Assembly: GCA_914767715.1 (NCBI GenBank)
Contig: OU612068.1
Coordinates: 8,556,001-8,620,000, forward strand
Origin: Membranipora membranacea
Lineage: Eukaryota > Bryozoa > Gymnolaemata > Cheilostomatida > Membraniporidae
DNA length: 64,000 nt
Direction of reading: 5' to 3'
The position numbers and the translations under genes are program-made. The notes below the pieces were generated by a model that was not told the origin of the DNA, made no database searches, and saw only the letters and a list, made by a program, of their open reading frames with translations. Within the stretch, counting starts at the first letter, position 1. The number at the start of each line of letters is the position of its first letter. This document shows, one piece after another, positions 1 to 11,339 of this stretch.

Positions 1-393
1 AAAAAAACAAAATAACTTAGATTATGATATCATAGGATGTGCAGAGGCTAAATTTGCAGAGCTTTAGAGAACATAATAATGTCATGTTACAATTGAATTA
101 AAAATTAGTGAATAATCCCTGATTTGAAAGATGTAACTTTGCTCAACTAGCTTATTGATAAAGGTAAAATATTAAAAGAAAAATGATCGCAATATTTAGT
201 AATTTAGTACTATTAATTTATCACAATTATGCATTTCAAACAATATTAGGCCCACACGGGCGGCACGAAACAGAGAGGTAAAAGCATCCAGTTGTCCTCC
301 ATTGTCCCGCAGTAGCCGCTGCAAACCAGTGTGGAACACATTGATGATTGCCACAGGAACACTCTACGGCTGAATATAGACCAGATTATTCAC

Positions 394-735
394 CTGGATG
401 TTTGATAATCCCGGCATGGTGGATAGCTGTGCAATTGATTATAAGGATCGGTTCTCGACATCATTTGCCAGCAACTTCTTAAGTGAATCAATTGTATTTA
501 CCCTAGCGACACTGATTGTGTCTTTTCTAAAATTCACTCTCACGATAGCCCAGCCTCATTCTTAATAGGTCTGGCTGGGCTGTATCTGTCCACTTTTCCA
601 GCCTCTCACTCATTATAACCTGATAGGGCTTTGCACCCTGCCCATCTTTGTCTGGAGTGACCGTCACTGTGATGAGGCCACTGGTCTGCAAAGTCATGCT
701 CAATTTAGCGTGAATTGGCACCTCCAATATTTTCT
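394..735 (-). pseudogene. Receptor extracellular exon, copy E-1 (broken)
   Basis: Fragment of the repeated extracellular exon. It contains the segment TVTVTPDKDGQGAKPYQV and then a KWTDTAQPD stretch, both shared with the copy at 56.6 kb. After that the frame shifts: the conserved VNFRK segment follows only in another frame, and a stop ends the first frame at 527. The minus-strand sequence ends at CCAG|GTGAAT, a donor-like junction kept in all three copies. I cannot assign the fold; short beta-strand-like runs and a Cys-Ala-Arg stretch in the other copies would suit an Ig-like or FN3-like sandwich. Any TM exon downstream of it lies off the left edge. Confidence 0.5.
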
Positions 736-1059
736 CATCTCTTAGGGCAGGGTTGTATCAACTCCCTCCCCCCCTATCAGACCACATAGTGTGTCTATAT
801 TCAAATTTTCTTTTGCTGGCCTGTTAAGTTCCCTAATGTTAAACTATGTCATTTTGTTGTTCACTAGCTTGGCTAGCTTTTGGCAGTTTTATTGCGCCAG
901 CGATCGCATGTCATGCGATGCTAACATATGACAAACCCTGTGCATGCCAAGGCAGTTATCCTGCACGCCTTGTCTGAACTGTTTGTTTATGGATGCCCTA
1001 TGTGGTCCCCCCTCTTCTCCTGTTGCGCTGTAAAGCACACATGCAATTTATCATAGCTG

Positions 1060-1340
1060 CAGCCTTTAGTTGGAGACAATAGCGAAGTAGGGCAAGTCAC
1101 TGAGATAAAAAAGAAAAATGTATAAATTCGAAAGAATGTGAGGCAATGGAATTGCTTTTGGCAGTTTTTTCGGCAGACCTTTTTGTTTCATAGCGCATTT
1201 TTTCCAAATGATGTCAAAAGAGCAAAAGTAACATGAACAAAATTTTTTAGAGTGACACAATAGTATGTCACGTCTGGCATGCATCAATAAAGGTGAAAAT
1301 GAACAGAAAGAAAGATTTATAGCAATTTGTACGATTGTCA
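1060..1340 (-). repeat. Intron sequence shared by receptor copies
   Basis: No gene seen. The stretch, which includes CTTTATTGATGCATGCCAGA on the minus strand, recurs after TM exons at about 6.23-6.40 kb (minus) and 58.0-58.2 kb (plus). It is duplicated intronic DNA of the receptor unit, so the whole unit was copied, not only exons. Between 740 and 1060 I see nothing recognisable. Confidence 0.5.
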
Positions 1341-1373
1341 TAGAAGCTCTGTTCATTTGAAATGATCTGCTTA

Positions 1374-1622
1374 TTAGCTTTTTGATTTTAGTAGCTTGCA
1401 AGGCTGTCTCGGAACCCCCAAATCCTCCAAACTTATGCTGTGTGTAGGTTGTGGATCCAGGTCTTCTTCTAGAATTCTATGTGATTGCTTTTGTGGTTCA
1501 TCATCAGATGCATAGTAATCATTGCCTTTGAATTCCAAACAAGATATCAGGATCCCTGATAGCGTGGTTAAGACTACTAGTGCACAGACAGGCTTATAGT
1601 AATCATTGTCTTTGCATTCCAA
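1374..1622 (-). pseudogene. Receptor TM exon, copy TM-1
   Basis: Encodes a hydrophobic helix with the family signature LVVLTTLSGILISCL, followed by the family's NDYYASDDEPQKQSH segment. The arginine/lysine-rich stretch present in other copies is deleted, and this changes the frame: the following EEDLDPQPT and SLEDLG segments are the alternative-frame reading of sequence that other copies read as basic residues. The normal PKPQG...PPV end and the GT donor are missing. I read it as a decayed copy, although the frame itself stays open to a stop. E-2 lies upstream at 2.3-2.4 kb, giving the order E then TM on this strand. Confidence 0.6.
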
Positions 1623-2287
1623 ACATGATCACTGATGGAGTGTAAATTAGCAGGTTAAAAGCGAAGGAGCATTAGTCAGTAAGATAAATAAAAAAGAGTA
1701 AAGCAATTAATGGCATGGAACTGTATTTAACACATTTATTAGCAATCCTTTCATATTGCAATAGTTAAATGTTTTCCACAGAGTGTCAAAAAATGCACAA
1801 CGACATAAACATTCGAACAGAACAATAATAAATTTTATAGAATTTATCCAGAATAAGGTCAGTCATGTCACTATAAAAGACAAAATATCTGTGAGCTTAA
1901 AAAGCGAAATAACTTGGGTGTTGTTATCATAGGACTTTGCAGAGGCTCAATTTGCAGAGCTTTAGAGATAAAAAAATGTAATATTACAATTGAAACAAAG
2001 ATATTTGAATAATCCCTGATTTTAAAGCTGTAACTTTGCTCGATGAGCTGATTGATAAAGGTAGATTATTAAAATAAGACAATAAGCAGGTTTAGTTTTA
2101 AGGTATAAATATCATCACAATTGTGAATTTTGAACAAGATTCTCCCCAGACCCGCAGCACAAAATAGAGAACTACTACACATCAAGTTGTCCTCCACTGT
2201 CCCACAGTAGCTGCTGCCAACCAGTATGGAACACATTTTATGATTGGCACAGAAACTCACTACGGATGAGAAGACCAGGTTATTCAC

Positions 2288-2440
2288 CTGGATGATTGAT
2301 AATCCCAGCTTGGTTGTCAGCTGTTTTACTCTGGCGCAACTAAATGTTTCTTTTCTAAAAATTCACTGTCACGATGGCTCTCGCCTTCGAGTTTCTCAGG
2401 TGAGATGGGTCTGACTGGGCTGTAACAGTCCACTTTTCCT
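2288..2440 (-). pseudogene. Receptor extracellular exon, copy E-2 (5' truncated)
   Basis: Contains KWTVTAQSDPSHL and AIVTVNF, nearly identical to the copy at 56.7 kb, and ends at the conserved CATCCAG|GTGAAT junction. The 5' part (the TVTVTPDKDG segment) is missing, and an extra T after the VNF codons introduces a stop. Upstream it joins sequence resembling the 3' flank of the tail exon at 22 kb (CTGCAAAGGGGTCATTTC), which suggests an unequal crossover or deletion. The open frame continuing from 2287 to 2069 lies past the donor-like site and is probably intron. Confidence 0.5.
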
Positions 2441-2739
2441 TGTCTCAAACTAATCTTGTGATATCTCTGCAAAGGGGTCATTTCAAATCCGAACAGGACT
2501 CAAAAGTATAACGATTTCTTAATTTGATTGTTCAAAGGAATAAATAAATAAATAAAACTTTTTGACTTACGTTAATTTTCCCTGACTCTCAACATTCTCG
2601 TCTTCCTTTTTTCTATATTTACTGCCAATAACTCACAATAATAATAATAACTCACAATCTTAGCAATATAAATCCTAATAATATGAAACTAAAAATTGTA
2701 GTATAATTATGTTTGTTAACTCTATACTATATTGTAATA

Positions 2740-3235
2740 TGGATTTATTGTAATGTAACTGCGTGCTTTGGGTTTGAATGGATGACTTTCTTCATCTACA
2801 TCCTCCGTGTCACTGTTTTGGGAAGGTGATGGATATATGAAAAATATGAAAAGCATTGACTGCTTCTATTGGAAAGTTCATGGACAACATTGTTATGTCT
2901 AGCAATGTTTCCTCAAATGAGCTTGTTGTTACAGTCACCGTCATCGTTCTGTGCCAAACTTTCATAATTCATCTGAGGTGAGTATGACTGTGCATAAGAT
3001 TCAGTTTTGAGATTCAGAGTTCTTGTTTAGCTGCTCATATCCCTGCGATGCATTCCTAGATGTGGTGTGCCTTCTCCCCCTTTTTCCTTTACTACAGCTG
3101 CCGCTCCCGGTCACTCAATCCCGGCCGGAACCTACTTCCCTTCCATGATATGAAGAATCCACAATCTCTCCCTCTCTTCCAGGAGTTATCGGCGCCACAT
3201 ATCCCATGATGGGCTGGGTTCTCTATGCTCCTGAG
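2740..3235 (-). pseudogene. Receptor cytoplasmic tail exon, copy T-a (broken)
   Basis: Homologous to the intact tail at 28.66-29.17 kb. It begins near a MGYVAPITPG segment and keeps EIVDSSYHG, GRRHTTSRNASQGYEQL and MNYESLAQNDDGDC, but these sit in more than one frame with several stops. The second ITAM tyrosine is lost: the codon after the Cys reads AAC, not TAC. The terminal acidic segment is frameshifted. The AATAAA seen downstream of the two intact tails is not preserved here. The matching TM exon is probably the one at 5.8 kb, with the SAP-domain element between them. Confidence 0.7.
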
Positions 3236-3294
3236 CTCTAATGAGTTTGTGATAAATACCCTCACTGTGGTTGCAACTGGACATTTTGGAGCTA

Positions 3295-4338
3295 TCACGA
3301 GACTCTTGGAGTCGCCTCACTGCTGGGCTGGACCACAGATTGAGCATTTGCACTAATATCATCCTGAGCAGACATTTCCATATTATTATTGGGATTAGAG
3401 CTATTTGTTTGGTTGGACTGACATGACAATATCCGATGGTTAGTTTCATTAGATTGGGGTTGGGTTGTTTTGAACTGAGAATTTGATTCGGGTGGTAAAG
3501 CAGATATATGCCATCCACTGAGCGACTGTGTATTGACAGAAGACTGGACATTAGATTTACATAGTCATGCATTGTTATCACTAGAATGAAACCCGGTAAC
3601 AGAATCATTATCATTGTGTGACTGTAATAGCCGTCCATTGTTCTGCTGAGAAGCACCAAGCTGAGTCACTGGTTTTAACTCGGCTGGCTTTCTGATTAGC
3701 CATTCTGAGTCATTAGATTTGTGTGAGTGAACAATAAAATTTTGTCCAGCTTCTAGACTAGCTCGGGGCTCGTTAGCCTCAACGTGGACCTGAATAGGAT
3801 TACTTGCATGAGGCAATGTTAACAGCATGTCATCAGAAACAATTACAGATGAAGCCTGGCCTCATCCAACACCCTGACCAAGCTGACGCTGCTCTCGAGC
3901 AGCATCTACATTATGATTGACATTATTGACATTGTCATGCGCAGAATTATTGAAAACCATGTTTGGGGTTTGCTTCTCCTGAGGCTTGTTCTCAGGGGCA
4001 TTATCATGAAACATGGACTGTAAAACATGAGTAGAATTTGCAGCTAACTTTAAGCTTGAACTGGCATTAGCACTGCGGAACCGAGATACCTCCAGTTCCT
4101 TTGTCGACAGTTCTATTCTAGATATTTCCAAATCTAGTATTAACGCTTTAGTTTGTTATCTGCTCTGATATTGTATGATTCGATCAATCAGATCCTTTTT
4201 GAGACCTGCTATAGGGAGGCCTATGGACCTTAAATATTCCCCGAGATCTACAACTCTCACCTGCGCCAAACTCGCATGCGAAAACCGCGCACAGGCCATT
4301 GTAACAGAAACCACAAGGATCAACAAATGAGAGTACAC
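3295..4338 (-). pseudogene. SAP-domain gag-like ORF of a retroelement
   Basis: One continuous minus-strand frame of about 348 codons interrupted by three stops, at 4156, 3862 and 3565. Residues about 28-58 resemble a SAP motif (LGEYLRSIGLPIAGLKKDL, then an Ile-rich helix), a DNA/RNA-binding helix-extension-helix. The rest is low-complexity, rich in Asn, Gln and Ser, as in retroelement Gag or ORF1 proteins. The first 20 residues are hydrophobic; a start at MACARF is as likely as the first Met. No RT or integrase is seen, so the element is a fragment. It lies between a receptor TM exon (5.8 kb) and tail exon (3.2 kb), probably within an intron. A host SAP protein exon is a less likely alternative. 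Confidence 0.5.
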
Positions 4339-5028
4339 CGACTATGCGACGCACAATGAACCCCACAACACACCGGAAGTATGAACCAATAGATTGACAA
4401 AGTATGACAAGAATCGCATCATCAACCATGCACACAACAGCCCAAAAATCTGCACTATTAACTGTGAATGTGTGGATAAAGTAGAAAAATAACCTAATCC
4501 GAAGTAACCTGAGTAAAGTGTGAGAATATATACATTAGATTAGAGCTTCCGAGCAGCAGTTCATTTGATAATAATCCGAGGTTCTATCTATTGACGCTGT
4601 CAGTTTTTATTAGATTCCTAGATTCTGCAACAGATTAGAGTGAGAGCGAGTTGTCGAGTTGTAGTACATTAGACGAGAGAATACTGATTACTAGTGCTGT
4701 GGAGGGGTTACTGCAGCTGACTACTGGTGACGATGTAGTCAACAACAACTGTAGTGTTGTTGTGATCAAGGAGATATGAGGACGGGTTTCCATGATCTGA
4801 ACTCCGATAGTGACGTGGAGTATACGGCGTTTGCTGCATAGGTACTGGTAACACCCTGGTGGAGGCTGGCAAGAGGATTTAGTTACGAGATCAAATCCTG
4901 CATCATGTTGACATGATGCGAGTTGAGTTGTCGAGAGATTATTGGTGTGACGAGTTGACATGTTGTGTTGTATACATGTAGAGTTGCCGAGCCTCTGAGA
5001 ATAAGCACTAGATGGCAGATGTGGAGCT
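4339..5028 (-). other. Non-coding flank of the SAP-gag element
   Basis: No convincing gene. It lies 5' of the gag-like frame, so it should hold that element's leader or LTR. I found no second copy in the window and no clear TATA or primer-binding site. Confidence 0.25.
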
Positions 5029-5060
5029 AATTATTCGTATCGATATCAATACGAATAATT
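5029..5060. repeat. Perfect 12-bp-arm inverted repeat
   Basis: AATTATTCGTAT and its exact reverse complement ATACGAATAATT flank an 8-bp spacer, CGATATCA. It sits beyond the 5' end of the SAP-gag element and could mark an element end. The 5061-5800 stretch after it holds no gene I recognise. Confidence 0.7.
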
Positions 5061-5807
5061 ATCTGTGAACTTGAGATAACCACCATTCCTTTTAATCCAC
5101 CCACCGATGGCCAGTACAGTTATAATAGAAATGGGATAAAGAGCAACTTTTTTCTCAGTTTTCTCTCTTATGTCAAAATGTACATAAGAATCTTAAGATC
5201 CTAAGATTATAAAGGTCACATTGTCAATGGTACATGCCTGTGATGACATAGAATTTCGTAGCCTGAACTCATCACTAAATGAGGTCAAGTGTTATCAATT
5301 AATTAACATCCCATAATGCTATAATTAGCTGGTTAAAGATTGTTTACCCTCTGAAAAAAGGTAGATAACACTGCACAATTATAGCTGACATTGCCATAAC
5401 TCCCAAACCTCCTTGAACAAGCGCAGACATATTACACCTAGAAGCAATTTGGTGATTAACTCAACTGCCACTAGTGCCACGATAACCGAGAACAATATCT
5501 CAAAGAAATTTTACCAAAACAGAGTATTGGTTATCAGTGTTGGAAGTACTTCGAACATGGCTATTGATATCGATTGTCATTGGATGGAATGATGTCAGAC
5601 TGCAGACTGTATCTGTGTACATATCTGATGGGACAACTTTAAAAAAGCCAATCTAAATTTTTGTACAAGACAAAAATATGAACAAAATAACAAACTATAA
5701 TCCACGGTTAAAATAGCTATTCATCTCTAACATGCAGATCAACAAAGGTTAAATTGAAAGAAAACAAATGTTTATATAAACTTTGACAATTTTCATAGAA
5801 AGTTTAT

Positions 5808-6125
5808 CCTCACCTCCACAGGATGATTCATCAGAATGGGGCTTGGTCTCCGTCGCTGTACCAATAATCCAAACTGAGTTAATGTGTTGTTATCCAACCA
5901 TGATTTTTATACAAAGATATCGCCTTGTGTTTGTCGCAATTGTTGTTTGCCCTTTTGCAAGCCAGTTTTTGACCCTCCGATTCCTCCGGACATGTCTGGT
6001 GGCAGTTGATCCTGGTCTAGTCAATTGTCTTTGTATTGATGTTTTTCATGTGGTTCATCATCATACACATGGTAGTTTTTGTTGCCGCAATCCAGGCAAA
6101 ATATCAGAATGCTTAATGGAGTGGA
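5808..6125 (-). pseudogene. Receptor TM exon, copy TM-2 (5' truncated)
   Basis: Starts abruptly inside the membrane helix at LIFCLDCGNKNYHVYDDEP, continues with an acidic/His stretch, then has stops. The distal part regains the family end, RRRPSPILMNHPVE, followed by a GTGAGG donor. Compare QRPSFIVINPPVQ in the 6.4-kb copy and RRPSYILVTPPVI in the 27.8-kb copy. The first half of the helix is replaced by unrelated sequence. Expected partner tail: 2.74-3.24 kb. Confidence 0.55.
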
Positions 6126-6440
6126 AATTAGTTTTACATGAGGGGAAGATAATAGCAAAAAGATGCTTAAGTCACCAAGAAAACTAAAAAGTGGTAAAAA
6201 TTAAATAGAAAGTAATGCAATGGAATTGTTTTTAACACCTTTATTGGCAATTCTCATAATTTCATAGCGAAATGATTTCCAAATAGTGTCAACAAAGGGC
6301 GAAAGTAACAAAAACAATAAACATAAGAATGAAACCTTAGTAAATTCACGACTGGCATGCATCAATAAAGGTGGAACTGTAAGAAAAAATGTTTATAGCA
6401 ATTTTTAAGATATTCATATCAATGAAATCCTTACCTTGAA

Positions 6441-7130
6441 CAGGAGGATTGATCACAATGAAGCTCGGTCTTTGTGGAAGGCCCAAAGCTCTTTTCATCA
6501 GATATATTGAACTGCCTTGTGGCTTAGGCGGTTCAATTTGAGTGACTCTTTATGTTGTCTATAGGCTGAAGATCCAGGTCTTCTTGTATATCGCTTTCGG
6601 TGTTTTTTTACGTTTTTTATGCATATGATGTATGTACCTTTATTGATTCACGTGTGAATAATAAAAACTTTTCAGCCGTACTGTCTAAAAATCTGTGAAA
6701 AATATGAGCTCTTATCAAATAAAACAAAAGTCATAAAAAACTGTTAAAAATAAAATGACTTGACTGCCTAGAAAAATATATCGTTTAGCACTTTTGCAGC
6801 AACATTTCGGAAACAAAGCTTGCGTAAGTTGGTCCTGTGCTTAAGTGTTCGGTTCCTTCCTGACGGAAGAGTGTCTAGAGTTAGCACAGGACCTTGACTG
6901 CTCGTGACCATTCTGAGCACTTTTGTTTTTACTCGCCCTGCCACAGTGGTTTTTATAGATGGTAATGTTGTGTTGGCGAGTTTGCTAGCGATTGTTGTGA
7001 TGCACATGAGGTCACCTTTCGCTTTCTCTGAGAGATGTGAGTAGATAGCGGTGAGAATTCCAAACAAAATATTAGGAGTCCTGAAAGCGTAGTTAAGACT
7101 CTCCTAACACACAGATGATTGATACAATTG
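6441..7130 (-). pseudogene. Receptor TM exon, copy TM-3, split by an insertion
   Basis: The helix half (reading VLTTLSGLLIFCLEF in one frame) ends near 7050. The basic half and the conserved end PPKPQGSSIYLMKRALGLPQ and RPSFIVINPPVQ resume near 6640 and finish at a CAAG|GTAAGG donor near 6441. About 410 bp of unrelated DNA lies between. The insert holds an open frame (VLTLDTLPSGRNRTLKHRTN, then CFRNVAAKVLND) that I do not recognise. A 1-nt shift also breaks the helix frame after ICVL. Confidence 0.55.
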
Positions 7131-9170
7131 TCTCAAAATCTTCAAAATAGGTAAGGTAATCTCTATCTTTGTGTTTCAAACATGATCGTTGATGGAGCAT
7201 AAATTACGTTTAAAGTAGGGGGATTACAGCAAAGGAGCATAAGTCACTGAGATAATAAAAAAGGGTATACATATAACAGAAAGTAATTCGATTGATCAAT
7301 CAATCAATCCCTTTTATAAGCACTCCTTGTTTTTTCATTAACAAAATCTTTTCCGACTCGTACCAAGAAAAGGGCCAAAAATAACAAAAACCATGAATAC
7401 TAGGATGAAGTCATGTTAAATCCATAATAAGGTCATTTATATATCAATGCAAGAGAAAAAGAAGGACATTTAACTTAGATTTATTTATCAAATGACAGTG
7501 CAATGGCAAATTTTTCTGAGCTGTGTGCTATTGTTAACATGATAATAATTATGATCAGCTGTGCCGGAGTGTTGACAGAGTGTCAGTGAGTTGTCTCCCA
7601 CAATGTGAGCATTATTGTTTATGACTTAGGCATATTTATAAGCAAAGTGTAAGGTACTGTATCAATAATGTTGTATTAAAAAAAGGCATCATTTCTGTTT
7701 CATATCTATGAAGAGACTGTGCCATCTTCTTCTTGATGTCACACTAAGCAACTTGAGGTGCCGTATAATTTTGACCATGAGGTAAATGTTGTTTTTATGG
7801 CATTTTTTAAATTCTTTTCAGAAATCTCATCGGGGAGAATGAGTAATATTTGCATCCCTGTGTTTTTTTGCATTTATTTTGAGCGATATGGTGTACTCTT
7901 CCTTGGTTTCTTTATGTCTGTCACTTTCATTAGCTTGTCAATGATTGTTTTTGTTGCCGACTGTTTGGCGAGCTTCTGTTCTTGATTTGCCTTGTAAACA
8001 GCCCTATCTGATCTCTGTTAATAGCCATTGTCCGCTCTTATTTCTGAAAATTATCTGGGGGAAGTCCCCTATAACCCGAACCCACCCCTCCCGCCTCTCT
8101 TGGCCCTACCACGTCAAAACCCATGGATACAGCCCTGTATGGCTATAAAAAGACTAGGCAAAATTACTACGGGCAAAATACAGGAAACATTATTTTATTT
8201 TAACGAGGAAAGCATATTCAATGTTTATTACAACTTAAAAGTGACAAAGTAAACAAGTAAGGTTAGTAAATCCATAGCACTCTCCCATCATCAATTGGCA
8301 TAATTGAAGAATAGTCTCGAGTCGTTCAATCCTCTCTGTTTTCCTCTGTAGACTCTTCTTCTCTACGAGTACTTAGCATAATTCTTTATTATCTTTATCA
8401 TCAACTTCCTTCTTCTTCCCTGTGGTTCTCAATTTTTGTAAGAGTGGGGGACTTAGCCGTCTGAATACCACAAAAGTCTTTAAATTCTTGGAAGTGTGCT
8501 TTCTCAGCTTGGAAAATCTCTGCTTCGTTACAAAGATTAGTTTTGGGTTGTTTATCTAGGGTACCATTTAAATGTACATAAGGTACATTCTTTCAGCTGA
8601 CTCACCCTCCTGATAAATGTTTTCCTTCCCTCATCAAGATACTCTCTATTTGTAAAGGTATATCTGTTCTTTTTTTTGTTAATCTCTGTTGTCTATCAGC
8701 AAAATCATATAGATTTTTTTATTCCACTCGCATACACATTGTTTCAAAATATATTGCCGTTTTGTATGTTTTCACATAAAATCATGATGCCATGACCAAA
8801 AGGTCATGGAATCAATGGGGCATAATACCAAAATTAACATTACTTGAATATCTAAAGTGATCCCCAAAAAAATAAAAAACCAATATATCATGTTCAATTG
8901 AGAGATAGGCTTCTCTGCGATGGCTTGTTGTCTGTTTTCCATAGCTTATAGCCAGTTGTCTCTATTAATCTGGCCTATTGGAAGAAGATAACTCTTTTCT
9001 GGGTTGTCGGTTTATGAACGACCTAGAGCGATCTGTCCTATCTCGTGCTCTACTTTCCCGGTTTTATGTCTTTATTTGTTCACGCTGTTTCCATATATTT
9101 GCCCATATCTCTGATAGTGATTCTCATTTCTCCTGTGGCAAGACTTACTTCGGTTACTACCATCGTATTG
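7131..9170. other. No recognised gene
   Basis: AT-rich; plus-strand open frames at 7758-8252 and 8978-9244 look like chance. Minus-strand 8.25-8.50 kb could encode a short Lys/Glu-rich helix, but it is broken. Bases 7553-7600 (GTGCCGGAGTGTTGACAGAG) recur inverted at about 55.65-55.69 kb, so part of this is dispersed repeat. Confidence 0.3.
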
Positions 9171-9176
9171 TTATAT

Positions 9177-9464
9177 CTATCTCCTTGGTTCTTGCTTTCC
9201 TGTACAATCTTTTAATGCTATTGCCCATATGTTGTAAACGCTGATATCTCGATGAAAATCACCCACATCAAAGTCAAGCGGTATGTTGGGGATCGCCAAA
9301 ATATCAACTGGTTGTTTTATTGTATGTCTTACACTTGAGCCACCCAGGATGTGTGGCAACCAGTTGTCTACTAATTTCGTTCGCTGAGTATCATCTAGTA
9401 TTTGAATCTTGAATTTAGATTTCGTTGACTCCTGTCTTTTTATAGTATTTGTAGTTATATTCAT
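9177..9464 (-). pseudogene. Unrecognised ORF, probably mobile-element derived
   Basis: A 95-codon frame with protein-like composition: Lys/Thr-rich start, then KLVDNWLPHILGGSSVR, DILAIPNIPLDFDVGDFHRD and IWAIALKDC. Just downstream on the same strand another frame carries a plausible continuation, MVVTEVSLATGEMRITIRD. This suggests a frameshifted longer protein. I do not recognise the family. Confidence 0.3.
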
Positions 9465-9469
9465 TTATT

Positions 9470-10590
9470 AGTTCAATTTCCGTCGCGCCAAATTGTTACA
9501 AATGAAAATTCTTATTTTGTCTTAGGTTATTTCATTTTTCGTTTTCTCCAGAACAATGCGTCTGTTCCACTTGAACTGGCGAGCTGTTGATTACACACCT
9601 TCTGCTGGTCTTCTATTTTGATTTATGCCAGTTTGTGTCGGTTGGATGGTTATTCAAACTGCACTAGATCTATAAATTGATATTTGAGTTGGTCGGTCAT
9701 AGAATTCATCAGTGTCTTGATGTCTGTGCCAAGACTAGATATTTTTGTTTTGAGAGCGTTGTTGTTAGTATGCTGTTGACCTTCTAAATCATCAATTTAA
9801 CGTTCAAGGTCATTTATCGCTATACGATCTGCATTAATCCTCACCTGTTATCGGATTGACAAAATTCTTTTACTGACTCGGCCTAAATTGTATTGAGACC
9901 AATATTGTATACTAAAATTTTCATCTTATATTTTATCAGGAACTGACAACATTTTGGATGTATCAATAACATCGAGAGAAATATTTCCTTTATACATCAT
10001 GTTGTATTGATTTGAGGTTATCATTATTTACACTCATGCTAACTTACCACTTTTGATGAGGATCTATTGGGTGGTACTTGGAGGTTCATGGTTTGCAATG
10101 TGTTTGTTTAGCTACCAGACTAACATGGTAAATATGCAGATGCTTAGGTAGGTAGGTAGGTAAGCGGCTGAGAGTAATTTTATGGACGATTGCGATTGAT
10201 GTGATCAAGAATATTGATAGACAGTTCACTGCAGTTTATTTAGCAGACCCTGCCATTGCGGTGACAGTCTCAGTTGAGTTGAACCACTCTGCTTTGTGAA
10301 ATAAAGACAAGGCGTCCACAAACTATTGTTTGGGGAGTTGTTGAAATACATGTCATTGCTGATGGCGTAGAGAACAACAGCATGATTGCAGAAGACCATT
10401 GAGGATCAAGGTTGCAGCCAAGTACAATTTATTTTCTGGTAGATTTGAGAGGAGGTGAGGACGAGTGCCATGCAGTGTGTTAGAAAAAATTCAAGCATAC
10501 AAAGGAATGACAGGAATAATACTGAAAAGAATCTGACATAAGGAGTCATGAGAATCAAGCAGTGTTGCTTGGTAGCATGAGTAAAGAAAA
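9470..10590. other. No recognised gene; short TAGG tract
   Basis: Nothing coding seen. A (TAGG)n microsatellite of about five units lies at 10144-10164. Otherwise unstructured AT-rich sequence. Confidence 0.35.
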
Positions 10591-10592
10591 AA

Positions 10593-11333
10593 TTACTTCG
10601 ATAGCTGGTTATAATTCCATTCTACATAGTATGGTCGAGCACCCGAAACAGACATAAGTGGTTGAACCAATTCTGGCAGTAATGCTTGATAGTAAAAGCA
10701 TCTGAGCTTTGGTATGATCTGGGTGAGAAGGAAATGCTTATCAAAAGTGATCATTACAACAGCCATACTGAACTTGGCCCCTCCAATAACGAATGCTGCA
10801 TTCGAAAGCTCAGTGGCAGCCATCACACCTTGTACCTGATAGTAGAATGAATGAGAAGTTTTGTGAGCATAGTTTTCATTCCCATCTTAACCCAGAGGAA
10901 AATCCTCTACTTTGATCCTGATAACATCGTCTACTGTGAGCCTAGCGTCAGCCAGTTTTTTTGTGATTTCGTATCCAACCACAAAAGATGATGGTATACT
11001 GGCTTTAATTGGCTGACAGCAGAATATACCATCAGGAGAGGCCCCGAAAACATTCTCATTAGGTAACAGAACTGACCCGGGATGGCTTACAAAAGTTTCG
11101 TTGCAACGATTGGTTTCCAACCAATTTACAAACATTTTTTCAGTCTCAGCTTCTTCTCTGAGCCCGTATGCTGTAGCAGCATTCCCTGCAAAGGATGGAT
11201 ATAGCAGCTTTTTAATCGTATTTTTAGGAGAGGTCTTTGATCTCATTTTGTGTATCTGTCCGTAATTACTCGCAGTAAGCCACAGTCTTTTAGCCTTGAC
11301 CATAGACATCATCTTTAAAAGCATGCATATCAA
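10593..11333 (-). pseudogene. YqaJ-type recombinase/nuclease domain, frameshifted
   Basis: Two frames read consecutively as one YqaJ-like (PD-(D/E)XK exonuclease) domain. The first has WLTASNYGQI, FAGNAATAYGLREEAETE, the hallmark FGASPDG and a later VDDVIRIKVEDFP. The second has HSFYYQVQGVMAATELSNAA, then ITFDKHF and KLRCFYYQALLPEL, which is the usual C-terminal YqaJ pattern. A frameshift near 10.86-10.89 kb separates them, so the gene is broken. In phages the domain works in strand exchange and repair. In cnidarian and arthropod genomes it often forms the C-terminal part of transposon proteins, in line with the Mutator-like exons upstream at 14.2-15.35 kb. Confidence 0.75.
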
Positions 11334-11339
11334 GCATAT

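Noticed and set aside
3186-3659. 157-codon minus-strand ORF
   Set aside because: Overlaps the SAP-gag frame in another register; the gag frame has the coherent Asn/Gln/Ser-rich composition across the whole segment.
5783-6187. 134-codon plus-strand ORF
   Set aside because: Antisense to the minus-strand TM-2 exon, whose conserved RRRPSPILMNHPVE end and donor explain the sequence better.
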